Notes: generated from the sequence alone by a model not told the origin. A stretch of 64,000 bases of DNA from Trinickia acidisoli (GCF_017315725.1 NZ_JAFLRG010000002.1:1302001-1366000), one strand, 5' to 3'; positions 26,505-35,937 are shown, counted from the first letter of the stretch. Numbers and translations are program-made.

Positions 26505-29500
26505 ATGGAAGGGAAGTCGCAAGCAAGCGGGCGAAACGAAACGTCGCACGCCGACGATACGATCCTCGAGACAGAGGAACGGGATTGCCGCTGGCAATTC
26601 TGGGTCGATCGCGGAGGCACGTTTACCGACATCGTCGCCCGCAATCCGAATGGCGAACTCGTCACGCACAAATTGCTCTCGGAGAACCCCGAGCGCTATC
26701 GCGACGCGGTCGTACAGGGCATTCGCGATCTTTTGGGTGTCGGCGCCGACGAAGCGTTGCCGCAGGACAAGATCGAAGTCATCAAGATGGGCACGACCGT
26801 CGCGACTAACGCACTGCTCGAGCGCAAGGGCGCACGTACGCTGCTCGCGATCACGCGAGGCTTCGCCGATCAACTGCGCATCGGCTATCAGGAGCGGCCC
26901 GATATCTTTGCGCGGCATATCGAGCTGCCCTCGCAGATGTACGAGCGCGTGATCGAGATCGACGAGCGCCTCGATGCGCACGGCGACGTGCTCCAGCCGC
27001 TCGACGAGATCGCCGCGCGCGCAGCGTTGTCGGAGGCGCGCGCCGCCGGCATCACGTCCGTCGCGATCGTGTTGATGCACGGCTATCGCTTTCATCAACA
27101 TGAGTTGCGCGTGGCCGCTCTCGCCAGCGAATGCGGCTTCACGCAGATTTCCGTCAGTCATCAAGTCAGCCCGCTGATGAAGCTCGTCGGCCGCGGCGAT
27201 ACGACGGTCGTCGATGCCTATTTGTCGCCCGTGTTGCGCGACTATGTGGACCGCGTGTCTCAGCATACGGGCTCGGTGCGCCTGATGTTCATGCAGTCGA
27301 GCGGCGGCCTGGCCGACGCCGACCGCTTTCGCGGCAAGGATGCGATCCTCTCTGGGCCCGCGGGCGGTATCGTCGGCGCCGTCAAGACGTGCGAAGCCGT
27401 CGGCGAGCGCCGGGTCATCGGTTTCGACATGGGTGGAACGTCCACCGACGTCGCGCACTACGACGGTGCGTACGAACGCGTGTTCGAAACGCGGGTAGCG
27501 GGTGTACGCGTACGGGCGCCGATGATGGACATTCATACGGTCGCGGCGGGCGGCGGCTCCATTTGCAGTTTCGAGAACGGTCGCTTCAAGGTCGGCCCCG
27601 AATCGGCCGGCGCTTATCCGGGGCCCGCGAGCTATCGCAACGGCGGCCCCCTCACCGTGACCGATTGCAACGTCATGCTCGGACGCGTGCAAGCGCACCA
27701 TTTCCCGCACGTTTTCGGCCCCAATGGCGACTTGCCGCTCGACGTGGACATCGTTCGCCAAAAGTTTGCCGAGCTCGCTCGACAAGTCGAACGTGAAACC
27801 GGGCGCTCGATGAGCCCTCAAGCGGTGGCGGAAGGGTTTCTCGCGGTTGCCGTCGACAATATGGCGCAAGCCATCAAGACCATCTCCGTCGAACGCGGAC
27901 ATGATGTCTCCGATTACGCGCTGTGCGCATTCGGCGGTGCGGGCGGCCAGCACGCTTGCGAAGTAGCCGACGCGCTCGGCATGAAGCGAATTCTGCTGCA
28001 TCCGTTCGCCGGGGTGTTGTCCGCGTTCGGCATGGGCCTCGCCGATATCCGCGTGCTGCGCGAGCGCGCCGTCGAGACGGTGCTCGAAGCTGCGACGGTC
28101 GAGGACGTGCGCGACTTCTATCGAGCACTCGAAACCGAGGCGCTCGACGAACTCTTGGCCCAACGCATGCCGCGCGACCGCGCCCGCGTGACGCGCGCTG
28201 TTCGACTCAAATATCAAAACACCGACTCCACGCTCGAAGTCGCATTCGCCGACGACGTATCGATGATGCAAGCCTTCGAAGCGCTGCATCGCAAGCGTTA
28301 CGGCTTCGTGATGGCGGACAAGCCGCTGATCATCGAATCGATCGTGGTCGAAGCGTTCGGCGCTACCGACACGACGGCGCAAATCGGTGTCGCGCCGCGC
28401 GCCGCAAGCGCGATCCGCCCCGACGCGCGCGCCGCCATGTTCGTCGGCGGCCGTGAGGCGGACGTTCCGCTGCATGCGCGCAAGGATTTGAGCGTGGGCG
28501 AGATCCTGGAAGGGCCGGCGCTCATCACCGAAGAGATTTCGACCATCGTGCTGCAACCGGGCTGGTCCGCCAGCTTGCTCGAGGACGGCACGCTGCGCCT
28601 GGATCGCAGCGGCGACGCCTCGACGGCCGGCGCCGCGCAGCGCACGATCACCACCGCACGGCATCCCGTGCATCTGGAGATCTTCAACAACATCTTCATG
28701 TCGATCGCCCAGCAAATGGGCGTCACGCTGGAGAAGACCTCGTATTCGGTCAACATGAAGGAGCGGCTCGATTTCTCCTGCGCGATCTTCGACCGCGCAG
28801 GCGGCCTGATCGCCAATGCGCCGCACATTCCGGTTCACCTCGGCTCGATGAGCGACAGCGTGCTGAGCGTGATCCGCGAGCACGGGGCGACGATGCAGCG
28901 CGGCGACGTCTTCATGTTGAACGTTCCCTACAACGGCGGCACGCATCTGCCGGACATTACCGTCGTCATGCCCGTCTACGGCGACGACGACGCATTGCTC
29001 TTTTACGTCGCCGCGCGCGGACACCACGGCGACGTGGGCGGCATCACGCCAGGATCGATGCCGCCGAACAGCACGACCATCGAGGAGGAAGGGGTGCTGC
29101 TCGATAACGTGAAGATCGTCGCGGCCGGCACGTTCCTCGAGCGGCCCGTACGCAAGCTGTTTTGCACGGGCCCCTATCCGAGCCGCAACGTCGACCAAAA
29201 CATCGCGGACTTGACGGCGCAAATCGCGGCTTGCGAGTGCGGTGCGACCGAACTCATGCGTGCAGTCAAACGCTACGGCGACGATGTCGTGCTCGCCTAC
29301 ATGGGACACGTGCAGGACAACGCGGAAGACGCCGTGCGCAACGCCATCGCCGATCTGTCCGACGGGCAATTCGCCTACGAGATGGATGACGGCGCGGTGA
29401 TTCGCGTGAAGGTATCGATCGATCGCGAACGGCGTCAAGCGCGCGTCGATTTCACGGGCACGAGCGCGCAGCGTCCGACGAACTTCAATGCGCCGAAATC

Positions 29501-30188
29501 GGTCTGCAAAGCCGCGGTGCTCTATGTGTTCCGCACGCTGCTGACCGACGGCATTCCGATGAACGAAGGCGTCTTGCGCCCGATCGACATCGTGATCCCG
29601 GAAGGTTCGATGCTGAACCCCGTCTATCCCGCCGCCGTCGTCGCGGGCAACGTCGAGGTCTCGCAATCGATCACGGACGCGCTGTACGGCGCCCTTCAAG
29701 TGATGGCCGCCTCGCAAGGCACGATGAACAACTTCACGTTCGGCAACGACGCGCAGCAGTATTACGAGACCATCGCCGGCGGCTCGGGAGCGGGGCCGGC
29801 CCACCACGGCACGTCCGCCGTGCAAACGCACATGACGAACTCGCGGATGACCGATCCCGAAGTGATCGAATGGCGCTTCCCCGTCATCGTCGAGCAGCAT
29901 GCGATTCGCACGGGCAGCGGCGGCGCCGGTCTTCATGTCGGCGGCAACGGCGCCGTGCGCCGGATCCGCTTCCGCCAAACGATGACGGCGAACATCCTCG
30001 CCAATCGCCGCCGCGTGCCGCCGTTCGGCCTCGCCGGCGGAGAAGCCGGGGGCGTGGGACGCAATTGGATCGAGCGCGCGGGGGGAGAAGTCGAACACTT
30101 CGGCGCAACACACACGACGACCGTCAACGCCGGTGACGTATTCGTGATCGAAACCCCCGGCGGCGGAGGATACGGCTGTCCGGCTTGA
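26505..30188 (+). CDS. oplAH: 5-oxoprolinase (ATP-dependent), fused HyuA-HyuB form
   Basis: A 1227-residue cytoplasmic enzyme that opens 5-oxoproline to glutamate with ATP. The N-half (about 25-690) is HyuA-like with DRGGTFTDIVARNPNG, VIKMGTTVATNALLER, LSGPAGGIVGA and GFDMGGTSTDV (ASKHA-type phosphate loops). The C-half (about 710-1220) is HyuB-like with PVHLEIFNNIFMSIAQQMG and NVPYNGGTHLPDITV. Single-chain fusions of about 1200 residues are the usual bacterial and eukaryotic OplAH form. The following two genes encode the transporter annotated elsewhere as a 5-oxoproline permease, which supports this substrate over hydantoins. Start at ATG 26505, with GGAGAG upstream. Confidence 0.88.
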   Translation: MEGKSQASGRNETSHADDTILETEERDCRWQFWVDRGGTFTDIVARNPNGELVTHKLLSENPERYRDAVVQGIRDLLGVGADEALPQDKIEVIKMGTTVATNALLERKGARTLLAITRGFADQLRIGYQERPDIFARHIELPSQMYERVIEIDERLDAHGDVLQPLDEIAARAALSEARAAGITSVAIVLMHGYRFHQHELRVAALASECGFTQISVSHQVSPLMKLVGRGDTTVVDAYLSPVLRDYVDRVSQHTGSVRLMFMQSSGGLADADRFRGKDAILSGPAGGIVGAVKTCEAVGERRVIGFDMGGTSTDVAHYDGAYERVFETRVAGVRVRAPMMDIHTVAAGGGSICSFENGRFKVGPESAGAYPGPASYRNGGPLTVTDCNVMLGRVQAHHFPHVFGPNGDLPLDVDIVRQKFAELARQVERETGRSMSPQAVAEGFLAVAVDNMAQAIKTISVERGHDVSDYALCAFGGAGGQHACEVADALGMKRILLHPFAGVLSAFGMGLADIRVLRERAVETVLEAATVEDVRDFYRALETEALDELLAQRMPRDRARVTRAVRLKYQNTDSTLEVAFADDVSMMQAFEALHRKRYGFVMADKPLIIESIVVEAFGATDTTAQIGVAPRAASAIRPDARAAMFVGGREADVPLHARKDLSVGEILEGPALITEEISTIVLQPGWSASLLEDGTLRLDRSGDASTAGAAQRTITTARHPVHLEIFNNIFMSIAQQMGVTLEKTSYSVNMKERLDFSCAIFDRAGGLIANAPHIPVHLGSMSDSVLSVIREHGATMQRGDVFMLNVPYNGGTHLPDITVVMPVYGDDDALLFYVAARGHHGDVGGITPGSMPPNSTTIEEEGVLLDNVKIVAAGTFLERPVRKLFCTGPYPSRNVDQNIADLTAQIAACECGATELMRAVKRYGDDVVLAYMGHVQDNAEDAVRNAIADLSDGQFAYEMDDGAVIRVKVSIDRERRQARVDFTGTSAQRPTNFNAPKSVCKAAVLYVFRTLLTDGIPMNEGVLRPIDIVIPEGSMLNPVYPAAVVAGNVEVSQSITDALYGALQVMAASQGTMNNFTFGNDAQQYYETIAGGSGAGPAHHGTSAVQTHMTNSRMTDPEVIEWRFPVIVEQHAIRTGSGGAGLHVGGNGAVRRIRFRQTMTANILANRRRVPPFGLAGGEAGGVGRNWIERAGGEVEHFGATHTTTVNAGDVFVIETPGGGGYGCPA

Positions 30189-30281
30189 TTCCAATAACTA
30201 AAAGCGCGAGATGACCAACGCGCACATCGGTCGCTCCGCACCCTACGCGGAGCGCTTCCATACGCAGGCTTGGAGGACCAC

Positions 30282-31043
30282 ATGCAACATGCAGTGAATC
30301 TTTATCCGTTGATCGGCGTCGCCGTGATCGTCATCGGCTTTCTGCTCCGATTCAATCCCATGCTGATCGTCGCGGCAGCAGCCATCGTGACGGGCTTTGC
30401 CGCGCGTTTCCCTGTCGATCACGTCTTCGCCACGATAGGAACGGGCTTCATCAAAACGCGCGTGATCCCGCTCATCATCATCTTGCCGCTGCCGGTAGTC
30501 GGTTTGCTCGAACGGCATGGCCTGCGCGAGCGCGCGCAGATTTGGATCTCGAGCATTCGCGCCGCAACGCCGGGCCGTTTGCTCATCGTCTATCTGTTCA
30601 TCCGTGAAATCACGGCCGCGGTCGGCTTGACGGGGCTCGGCGGCCACGCGCAGATGGTTCGGCCGCTCGTCGCGCCGATGACCGAAGGCGCAGCCGAATC
30701 GCGGTTCGGCGCGCTGACCGACGCGGTGCGTTATAGGCTGCGCGCGTTTGCGGCCGCGTGCGACAACGTGGGCCTGTTCTTCGGCGAAGACATCTTCGTT
30801 GCATTCGGCGCGATCGTGCTGATGGTGACGTTCTTGAAGGAAGCCGGCATCGTCGTCGCGCCGATGCATGTCGCGGTCTGGGGCATGCCCACCGCGCTCG
30901 CCGCGTTCCTCATTCAAAGCTTCCGTCTGTATCGGCTCGACCGCTGGCTCGCGCGAGTGACAGGCGACAAACAATCGGGCGCAAAGCCCGAGGAGACCAC
31001 CGCGCCTAAGGTTGCCGCGCGGACACAAGGAGAAAACGCATGA
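30282..31043 (+). CDS. DUF969 family subunit of putative 5-oxoproline transporter
   Basis: A 253-residue integral membrane protein with about five to six hydrophobic helices and a polar, Lys/Glu-rich C-terminal tail. The family DUF969 is always paired with DUF979 and is associated with 5-oxoprolinase genes in comparative genomics. It sits 93 bases after oplAH, and its stop overlaps the DUF979 start by four bases. Start at ATG 30282, with TGGAGG five bases upstream. Confidence 0.85.
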   Translation: MQHAVNLYPLIGVAVIVIGFLLRFNPMLIVAAAAIVTGFAARFPVDHVFATIGTGFIKTRVIPLIIILPLPVVGLLERHGLRERAQIWISSIRAATPGRLLIVYLFIREITAAVGLTGLGGHAQMVRPLVAPMTEGAAESRFGALTDAVRYRLRAFAAACDNVGLFFGEDIFVAFGAIVLMVTFLKEAGIVVAPMHVAVWGMPTALAAFLIQSFRLYRLDRWLARVTGDKQSGAKPEETTAPKVAARTQGENA

Positions 31044-31990
31044 TCGTTTCGCTCAACGCCTTCTTTTGGCTCGCCGGTATTTTGCTGCTCGTCATCGGCG
31101 GAATCATCGTCACGGATCGCGCGCACCCTAAGCGCTTTCTCGCAGGCGGCTTTTGGATCGTCTACGGTATCGTCTTCCTAGCGGGCGATCGCTTGCCCGC
31201 CGATGTGGTCGGCGTGCTCGTCGTGGCGATGGCGATCGTTGCCGGCGTCGGCGGCGTCGTAGGCGCAAAGCCAAAGGTACCGTCGGATGAGACGCTTCGC
31301 GCAGCCGCATTGCGACTCGGCAATAAGCTGTTCCTGCCGGCGCTGACGATTCCGCTCGTTACCGCAATCGGTACCCTGCTCGCGCCGAAGCTGATCTTCG
31401 GCGGCGTCGCGTTGATCGATCCGAAGAACGCCACGCTGACCTCGTTCGGCATCGGCTGCGTCTTCGCCTTGATCTACGCATGCCTGCTGACGCGCGATTC
31501 GGTGCAGCAATCGGTCAAGGAAGCGCGCCGGCTCATCGATGCGCTATCGTGGGCCGTCGTGCTGCCGCAGTTGCTCGGCATGCTCGGTCTGGTGTTTGCG
31601 GATGCGGGTGTCGGCAAAGCCGTCGCCCATCTGACGACCGCCTACATCGACCTCGATTACCGGCTGGTCGCCGTGATCGTGTACTGCGTGGGGATGGCGC
31701 TCTTCACCGTTATCATGGGCAACGGCTTCGCGGCGTTCCCGGTGATGACGGGGGGCGTTGCGGTGCCGGTGCTGATGGGCGTATTCCACGGCAACCCGGC
31801 GCCGATCGCGGCGGTCGGCATGTTCTCCGGTTACTGCGGAACCCTATTGACGCCGATGGCCGCAAACTACAACATCGTTCCGGCTGCACTGCTCGAACTG
31901 CCGGATAAATACGGCGTGATTCGGGCGCAAGTGCCGACCGCGATCGTACTGCTTACATTCAATATCATTCTCTTGAATGCGGTGATGTAA
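31040..31990 (+). CDS. DUF979 family subunit of putative 5-oxoproline transporter
   Basis: A 316-residue membrane protein with about nine hydrophobic helices, including VGMALFTVIMGNGFAAFPVM and SGYCGTLLTPMAANYN, which resemble substrate-binding hairpins of dicarboxylate-type carriers. It is the obligate partner of the DUF969 protein and is translationally coupled to it. The two would import 5-oxoproline for the upstream oxoprolinase. Confidence 0.85.
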   Translation: MIVSLNAFFWLAGILLLVIGGIIVTDRAHPKRFLAGGFWIVYGIVFLAGDRLPADVVGVLVVAMAIVAGVGGVVGAKPKVPSDETLRAAALRLGNKLFLPALTIPLVTAIGTLLAPKLIFGGVALIDPKNATLTSFGIGCVFALIYACLLTRDSVQQSVKEARRLIDALSWAVVLPQLLGMLGLVFADAGVGKAVAHLTTAYIDLDYRLVAVIVYCVGMALFTVIMGNGFAAFPVMTGGVAVPVLMGVFHGNPAPIAAVGMFSGYCGTLLTPMAANYNIVPAALLELPDKYGVIRAQVPTAIVLLTFNIILLNAVM

Positions 31991-32024
31991 GAAGTCTGTA
32001 ATCCGACGAGAAGTACGGTACGTG

Positions 32025-32056
32025 AAGGCCGGGTGGGCAATGCCACCCCGGCCTTT
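32025..32056 (+). terminator. Hairpin terminator after the transporter genes
   Basis: AAGGCCGGGTGG pairs with CCACCCCGGCCTT (one bulged C) around a GCAATG loop. Only three T residues follow, so termination may be partial and the LysR gene may receive read-through. Confidence 0.6.
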
Positions 32057-32083
32057 GTGCGTGCCGATGGGGGTAGGGGCAAA

Positions 32084-33016
32084 GTGAATCTGAAGTTTCT
32101 GGAAACGTTCATCTGGGTGGCCAAGCTGCGCAGCTTCAGTCTTGCGGCGCAGAAGCTTCATTCGACGCAGGCCGCGATTTCGAGCCGAATTTCCGTGCTC
32201 GAAGACGAGCTCGGCGAAAAGCTCTTCACGCGCGAGCCAAAGGGCGTCACCCTCACGCGGGCCGGCGAACGGGTATTGCAGCATGCGGAGAAAGTGAGCC
32301 GCTCGATGTCCGAACTCTATGGCGCGCTGCAAGACGAAAAGCTCGCGGCCGGAACCCTCCGGATCGGCGCCATGGATAGCGCCATCCATTCGTGGTTCAT
32401 CGACTTCGTTGCCGATGCCACCCGTCATTTTCCGGGCCTCGACATCGAAGTGACGTCCGAGACCGCGCTGAATCTGAATGAGCAGTTGCGTCGCGGCATG
32501 CTCGATCTGGCGATCCAAACCGATATGCTGCGCGACGAATCGATCCGCAGCGTGGAATTGATGGAATTGTCGGTGGACTGGATTACAGCCGCTGATTCGA
32601 CTGTGCCGGCCAAACAGCCCGACGAGACGATGACCGCCGCATTGCGTCGGCTCGGCAATGAACGCCTGATTACGTACTCGCGTCATTCCCGCCCCCATCA
32701 GGATCTACTGCGCCTCATGCAGTCGTACGGCATCTCGGAAGCCCGCGTGAGCTGCGTCAATTCCGTCGCGGCGATGATTCAATTGACGCAAGGGGGCTTC
32801 GGCGTGGCCGCCATGCCGCCGGCGCTCGTGCCCGATCTATTGCAATCGGGCGGGCTACGTCGGCTCCAGGGCATTGAAACGCCCGCGCCGCTGCCGTTCG
32901 TGATCGCCTGGCGCACGGGCGCGAATCGCGCCGAGAAGCTCGTCGAGATCGCAACCGAGACCGTGCGCAAATACGTCGAGCGAGTCGGCGAGTGCTCGGC
33001 TCGCTTGATCGTCTGA
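32084..33016 (+). CDS. LysR-family regulator of the 5-oxoproline module
   Basis: A 310-residue LysR protein. The N-terminal helix-turn-helix contains SFSLAAQKLHSTQAAISSRISVLEDELGEKLF, followed by an effector domain with TLRIGAMDSAIHSWFIDFV. The start is taken as GTG 32084 (product NLKFLETFIWVA) because GTAGGGGC lies just upstream; a longer frame begins in the terminator hairpin. Its position between the oxoproline genes and the porin, and a motif shared by both their upstream regions, point to control of both. Confidence 0.82.
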   Translation: MNLKFLETFIWVAKLRSFSLAAQKLHSTQAAISSRISVLEDELGEKLFTREPKGVTLTRAGERVLQHAEKVSRSMSELYGALQDEKLAAGTLRIGAMDSAIHSWFIDFVADATRHFPGLDIEVTSETALNLNEQLRRGMLDLAIQTDMLRDESIRSVELMELSVDWITAADSTVPAKQPDETMTAALRRLGNERLITYSRHSRPHQDLLRLMQSYGISEARVSCVNSVAAMIQLTQGGFGVAAMPPALVPDLLQSGGLRRLQGIETPAPLPFVIAWRTGANRAEKLVEIATETVRKYVERVGECSARLIV

Positions 33017-33047
33017 GCGATTGCGTCAGCAGCATCTCGGCGCTATC

Positions 33048-33100
33048 CATTTTTCTTATACCTATTCATTTTTCTTATACGGGCAATTTAATTTTTATGT
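33048..33100 (+). promoter_or_regulatory. Tandem operator-like repeats upstream of porin
   Basis: CATTTTTCTTATAC occurs twice (33048-33061 and 33067-33080), 19 bases apart, i.e. about two helical turns. The second copy runs into GGGCAATTTAATTTTT, mirroring the motif before oplAH at 26370. Direct repeats at this spacing suit cooperative binding of a dimeric regulator. Confidence 0.55.
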
Positions 33101-33281
33101 TCGACCTGTGACTCAGGTTGCATAAAAATTCGCGCGTGTTCGGTCGTGTCGAATGCGCGCAAGCCCATCTTCACGCCGAGCACTCGCTGCTCGATCAGTC
33201 AGGTAAATCTCCGATCGACAGCCGGTGTCACCGCAAGCCATGTCATAGGCTCGGGGTAAATCAAATCAAAGTGGAGATCTG

Positions 33282-34379
33282 ATGAAACAACTATTAGGCG
33301 GGGCGGCAATCGCCCTCTTCTGCTGCGGGGCATATGCACAGTCGAGCGTGACGTTGTACGGTTTGATCGATGAATCGGTTCGCTTTCAAACGTCGGGGGC
33401 GGGCAACACGGTAGAGCTCAACGAAGGGGCGATCAACGGCACGCGCTTCGGCTTCAAAGGCAGCGAGGATCTCGGCGATGGCTCGAAAGCGATCTTCGCC
33501 CTCGAGTCGGGTTACAACGTCGGCACCGGCAAATCCGATCAGCAGCAGCAATTGTTCGGGCGCTTTGCGTGGGTCGGATTGCAAAACGATAAGTTCGGCA
33601 CGTTGAAGGCCGGCCGCCAATATGGCGGTGTCTACAGCTTCTATGCGTTCAACTTCGACCCGATCGGCGGCGGCAACATCAATGCCGTCGACTGGTCCCT
33701 CTTCCTCACCGGCATCCGCTTCGACGATACGATCGAGTACGACAATAAGTTCGGCCCTGTTGCGCTGGCATTGCAGCACTCCTTCGGCGGCCAACCGGGC
33801 AGCGCGGTATCGGGCAGCACGACGACGGCTTCGGTGATCTACAACTTCCGTGGCGGCAAGGTCGGCCTCGCCGCCGCGCAGTCCGACGACGGCAGCGGCC
33901 ACAAGCTCCTCGTCGGCTCGGCGGGCGGCACCTATGCTTGGGGGCCCGTGGGGCTATACCTCTATGGGATCGATGCGCGTCGCGATGCCGGCTTCTCGGT
34001 TGCGGCCACGAACAGCGGCGGGCCGCTCTCGAACACGAACATCATCAGCAACGCGACGACGCAATTCGGCACGCAGACGGCCGCGCGCGACGACGTGTTC
34101 GTGCGCGTCGGTGCCTCGTATCAACCCGCGGCTCAATTGCGCTTCATCGCCTCGTACGCCTACGATCATGCGAACAATGTCGCGCCGGGCCACAACGGCA
34201 CGATCCAGGGCATCTACGGGATTGCCGATTACATCCTCAGCAAGCGAACCGACGTTTATCTCGAGATCGACCACAGCCATTTGACCGGCGCTTCGATCGA
34301 CGATCCGAATGGGCCACTCACGTTCGCCGGCAGTGCCAACAACTTCGGCGCAAGCCTCAGCCTGCGCGAAGTGTTCTGA
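33282..34379 (+). CDS. Gram-negative general porin
   Basis: A 365-residue outer-membrane porin. Signal peptide MKQLLGGAAIALFCCGAYA, mature start QSSVTLYGLIDESVRF, and terminal strand ending in Phe (SLREVF) as needed for barrel assembly. Sequence features (GFKGSEDLGDGSKAIFALE, AWVGLQNDKFGTLKAGRQY) are of the Burkholderia/Neisseria OmpC-like trimeric porins. Co-location and a shared upstream motif suggest a role in uptake of 5-oxoproline or related small acids. Confidence 0.92.
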   Translation: MKQLLGGAAIALFCCGAYAQSSVTLYGLIDESVRFQTSGAGNTVELNEGAINGTRFGFKGSEDLGDGSKAIFALESGYNVGTGKSDQQQQLFGRFAWVGLQNDKFGTLKAGRQYGGVYSFYAFNFDPIGGGNINAVDWSLFLTGIRFDDTIEYDNKFGPVALALQHSFGGQPGSAVSGSTTTASVIYNFRGGKVGLAAAQSDDGSGHKLLVGSAGGTYAWGPVGLYLYGIDARRDAGFSVAATNSGGPLSNTNIISNATTQFGTQTAARDDVFVRVGASYQPAAQLRFIASYAYDHANNVAPGHNGTIQGIYGIADYILSKRTDVYLEIDHSHLTGASIDDPNGPLTFAGSANNFGASLSLREVF

Positions 34380-34392
34380 GCATGAGGGGTAA

Positions 34393-34452
34393 CGCCTGCG
34401 CCCCCAACGCAGGCGCTTTTGCGGGTGGGCTTTGCGGCCCGCCCGTTTTTTT
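34393..34452 (+). terminator. Tandem terminators after porin
   Basis: Two hairpins in a row: CGCCTGCG / CGCAGGCG followed by CTTTT, then CGGGTGGGC / GCCCGCCCG (one G-T pair) followed by TTTTTTTTA. The second is strong and marks the border between the oxoproline module and the hrp island. Confidence 0.85.
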
Positions 34453-34520
34453 ATTGCTTTTTATCGCGGGCGGGGGGCTGGACCTGGGATCTCAATCGAG
34501 CCACGCAGATACAGCGTGCG

Positions 34521-35198
34521 TCAAAGACCTTCGCTCAAGAAGTTTTCAGCGTACTGATCGCGATTCGCCATGTTCGGGGTCCCGGCCTGTTCATAGTCCG
34601 TGTCCCAAACCTGCGTGGCGGCGTTCACGTTATTCGTTTTCTTCAGGTCCGTGATCGTTTTGCTGTACGGGCCATCCAACTCTTGATTCATGAACCCGAT
34701 ATTGGCTTGCTGGCTGCCCGGATCGAGATTGTGCTTCTGCGCATAGGCGATCTCACCCTCCTTCCGATCTCCCCCCCACTGCGCCAGCCCGTATCCATCG
34801 GCGCCGCCACAATTGCTCGGTGCTCCTGTGCTCCCGCCTTGATTGACGTTGCACTGCAACCCGCTTTCCTGCTGCAGATTGCCGAGGGCGCCCGCGGCCT
34901 GCGTTGCCGTGAGGCCGTATCGCTGTTCGAGATCGGATGTAACGGCTTGTGCCGTGTTGCTCGAGGAGTTGGTAGGGACCGTGTCGTCCGATGTGGACTG
35001 AGTCGATTTCTTGCGACGACGATGCGCAAAGCTTGAATGCGAAGTACCTGTACCGGAGGACGAGTACATTTTCATCAACAACTTGATGAGGAGACTATCC
35101 AGTAGCTGCTGCAACTCTCCGTTCGATTGACTCGTGCTATTCGCATTGGAAATCCCAGACGACTGATTACCACTCTCAACTGATGACAATTCAACCAT
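34521..35198 (-). CDS. Harpin-like N-terminus with phage-type lysozyme domain, T3SS-associated
   Basis: A 225-residue protein. Residues 1-85 are Ser/Gln/Asn-rich with a short amphipathic helix (ELQQLLDSLLIKLLMKMY), resembling harpins or secretion signals. Residues about 86-222 match the phage-tail lysozyme domain: LTATQAAGALGNLQQESGL with the likely catalytic Glu111, then GYGLAQWGGDR and a C-terminal QYAENFL. It may open peptidoglycan for the secretion apparatus, the task of Hpa2-type enzymes, or be secreted. There is no Sec signal peptide. Start at ATG 35198, with AGAGGCG upstream. It follows the 151-residue gene by 86 bases and probably shares its transcript. Confidence 0.65.
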   Translation of the reverse strand: MVELSSVESGNQSSGISNANSTSQSNGELQQLLDSLLIKLLMKMYSSSGTGTSHSSFAHRRRKKSTQSTSDDTVPTNSSSNTAQAVTSDLEQRYGLTATQAAGALGNLQQESGLQCNVNQGGSTGAPSNCGGADGYGLAQWGGDRKEGEIAYAQKHNLDPGSQQANIGFMNQELDGPYSKTITDLKKTNNVNAATQVWDTDYEQAGTPNMANRDQYAENFLSEGL

Positions 35199-35284
35199 AA
35201 TATCGCCTCTAATATGAATGACGATAAAAGCAGGAAGCGAACGGCAGTCGACGCGCAAATACTGGGTGCGATAAATCTTATTAT

Positions 35285-35740
35285 CTAGCGAGCCGCACTT
35301 TTAATGCTGTCGGCAAGCGATCCGATGAACTGCATTTCCGCATCAAATTTTGCTTGACGCATTTGGAGCGTTTTCTGGAAATGCATAAACCTTTCCTGTT
35401 GACGCTGTAGCTGCAACATACGGTTCTCGGTATGCGCCATATCCTCGGTCACCGCACCCCTCTCGGAATGCAACGATGGCAACTGCCCCCCCGCCGGCAT
35501 GTGCATCCTGTTTCGCAGCGCCGCCAAACCTCCCTTCTCAGAGGCAGAAGGTGAGGATCGGAACTGCGGTGTCCTCAGGGGTCGCTGCAAGTTTCGCCGC
35601 AGCGCCGCCAACTCTGCCATGTCCCCTGTAGATGACGTAGCACTGGCCATCGGTGGCTGGCGTGTCTCGCCGGTGTTCGGACTTGAACCGGGTTCCGGTG
35701 CACCTTCGCCACCAGCTACGCGAGATTCGATAATGGACAT
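35285..35740 (-). CDS. Helical protein with C-terminal homology to the adjacent 50-residue protein
   Basis: A 151-residue protein with a disordered Ser/Pro/Gly-rich first half and a helical, Gln-rich second half (about 100-151). The last 48 residues align without gaps to the whole of the 50-residue protein encoded upstream; the ends GSLADSIKSAAR and NGLADAIKSAAK show it best. It thus looks like a long form with a secretion-signal-like extension added. An imperfect PIP box (one mismatch) with a well-placed TACCTT lies upstream. A role as a secreted structural or accessory Hrp protein is inferred. No known family recognised. Confidence 0.6.
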   Translation of the reverse strand: MSIIESRVAGGEGAPEPGSSPNTGETRQPPMASATSSTGDMAELAALRRNLQRPLRTPQFRSSPSASEKGGLAALRNRMHMPAGGQLPSLHSERGAVTEDMAHTENRMLQLQRQQERFMHFQKTLQMRQAKFDAEMQFIGSLADSIKSAAR

Positions 35741-35819
35741 GTATTTCTCCTAGCCAATGGCGTGGCGCCATACCGAGTGACATGGCCATCATCGCCGGAT
35801 TGCATCGAGTCTTCAGAGC

Positions 35820-35882
35820 AAGGTACCGCGCGCACGCGCAAGAAACGAAGCGTCGATGCGACCCGACGTTTGAGAACCCGAA
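35820..35882 (-). promoter_or_regulatory. Imperfect PIP box of the 151-residue gene
   Basis: Minus strand: TTCGG (35882-35878), 15 bases, GTCGC (35862-35858, first base deviates), 32 bases, TACCTT (35825-35820). The spacing is canonical with a single mismatch in the second half-site. Confidence 0.5.
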
Positions 35883-35903
35883 ACGCTCCGGGTGCGGGTA
35901 GGT

Positions 35904-35937
35904 AGAAAAAATCCCCAACCCTCAACGGCTTGGGGAT
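35904..35937 (-). terminator. Rho-independent terminator after the 50-residue gene
   Basis: On the minus strand ATCCCCAA (35937-35930) pairs with TTGGGGAT (35918-35911), followed directly by TTTTTTC. It isolates the 50-residue gene from the downstream 151-residue gene. Confidence 0.85.

Noticed and set aside
26502..30194. A 1230-codon open frame on the minus strand covering the whole 5-oxoprolinase gene
   Set aside because: It mirrors the real gene in a GC-rich antisense frame; its His/Arg/Asp-rich product has no domain pattern, while the plus strand has clear family motifs.
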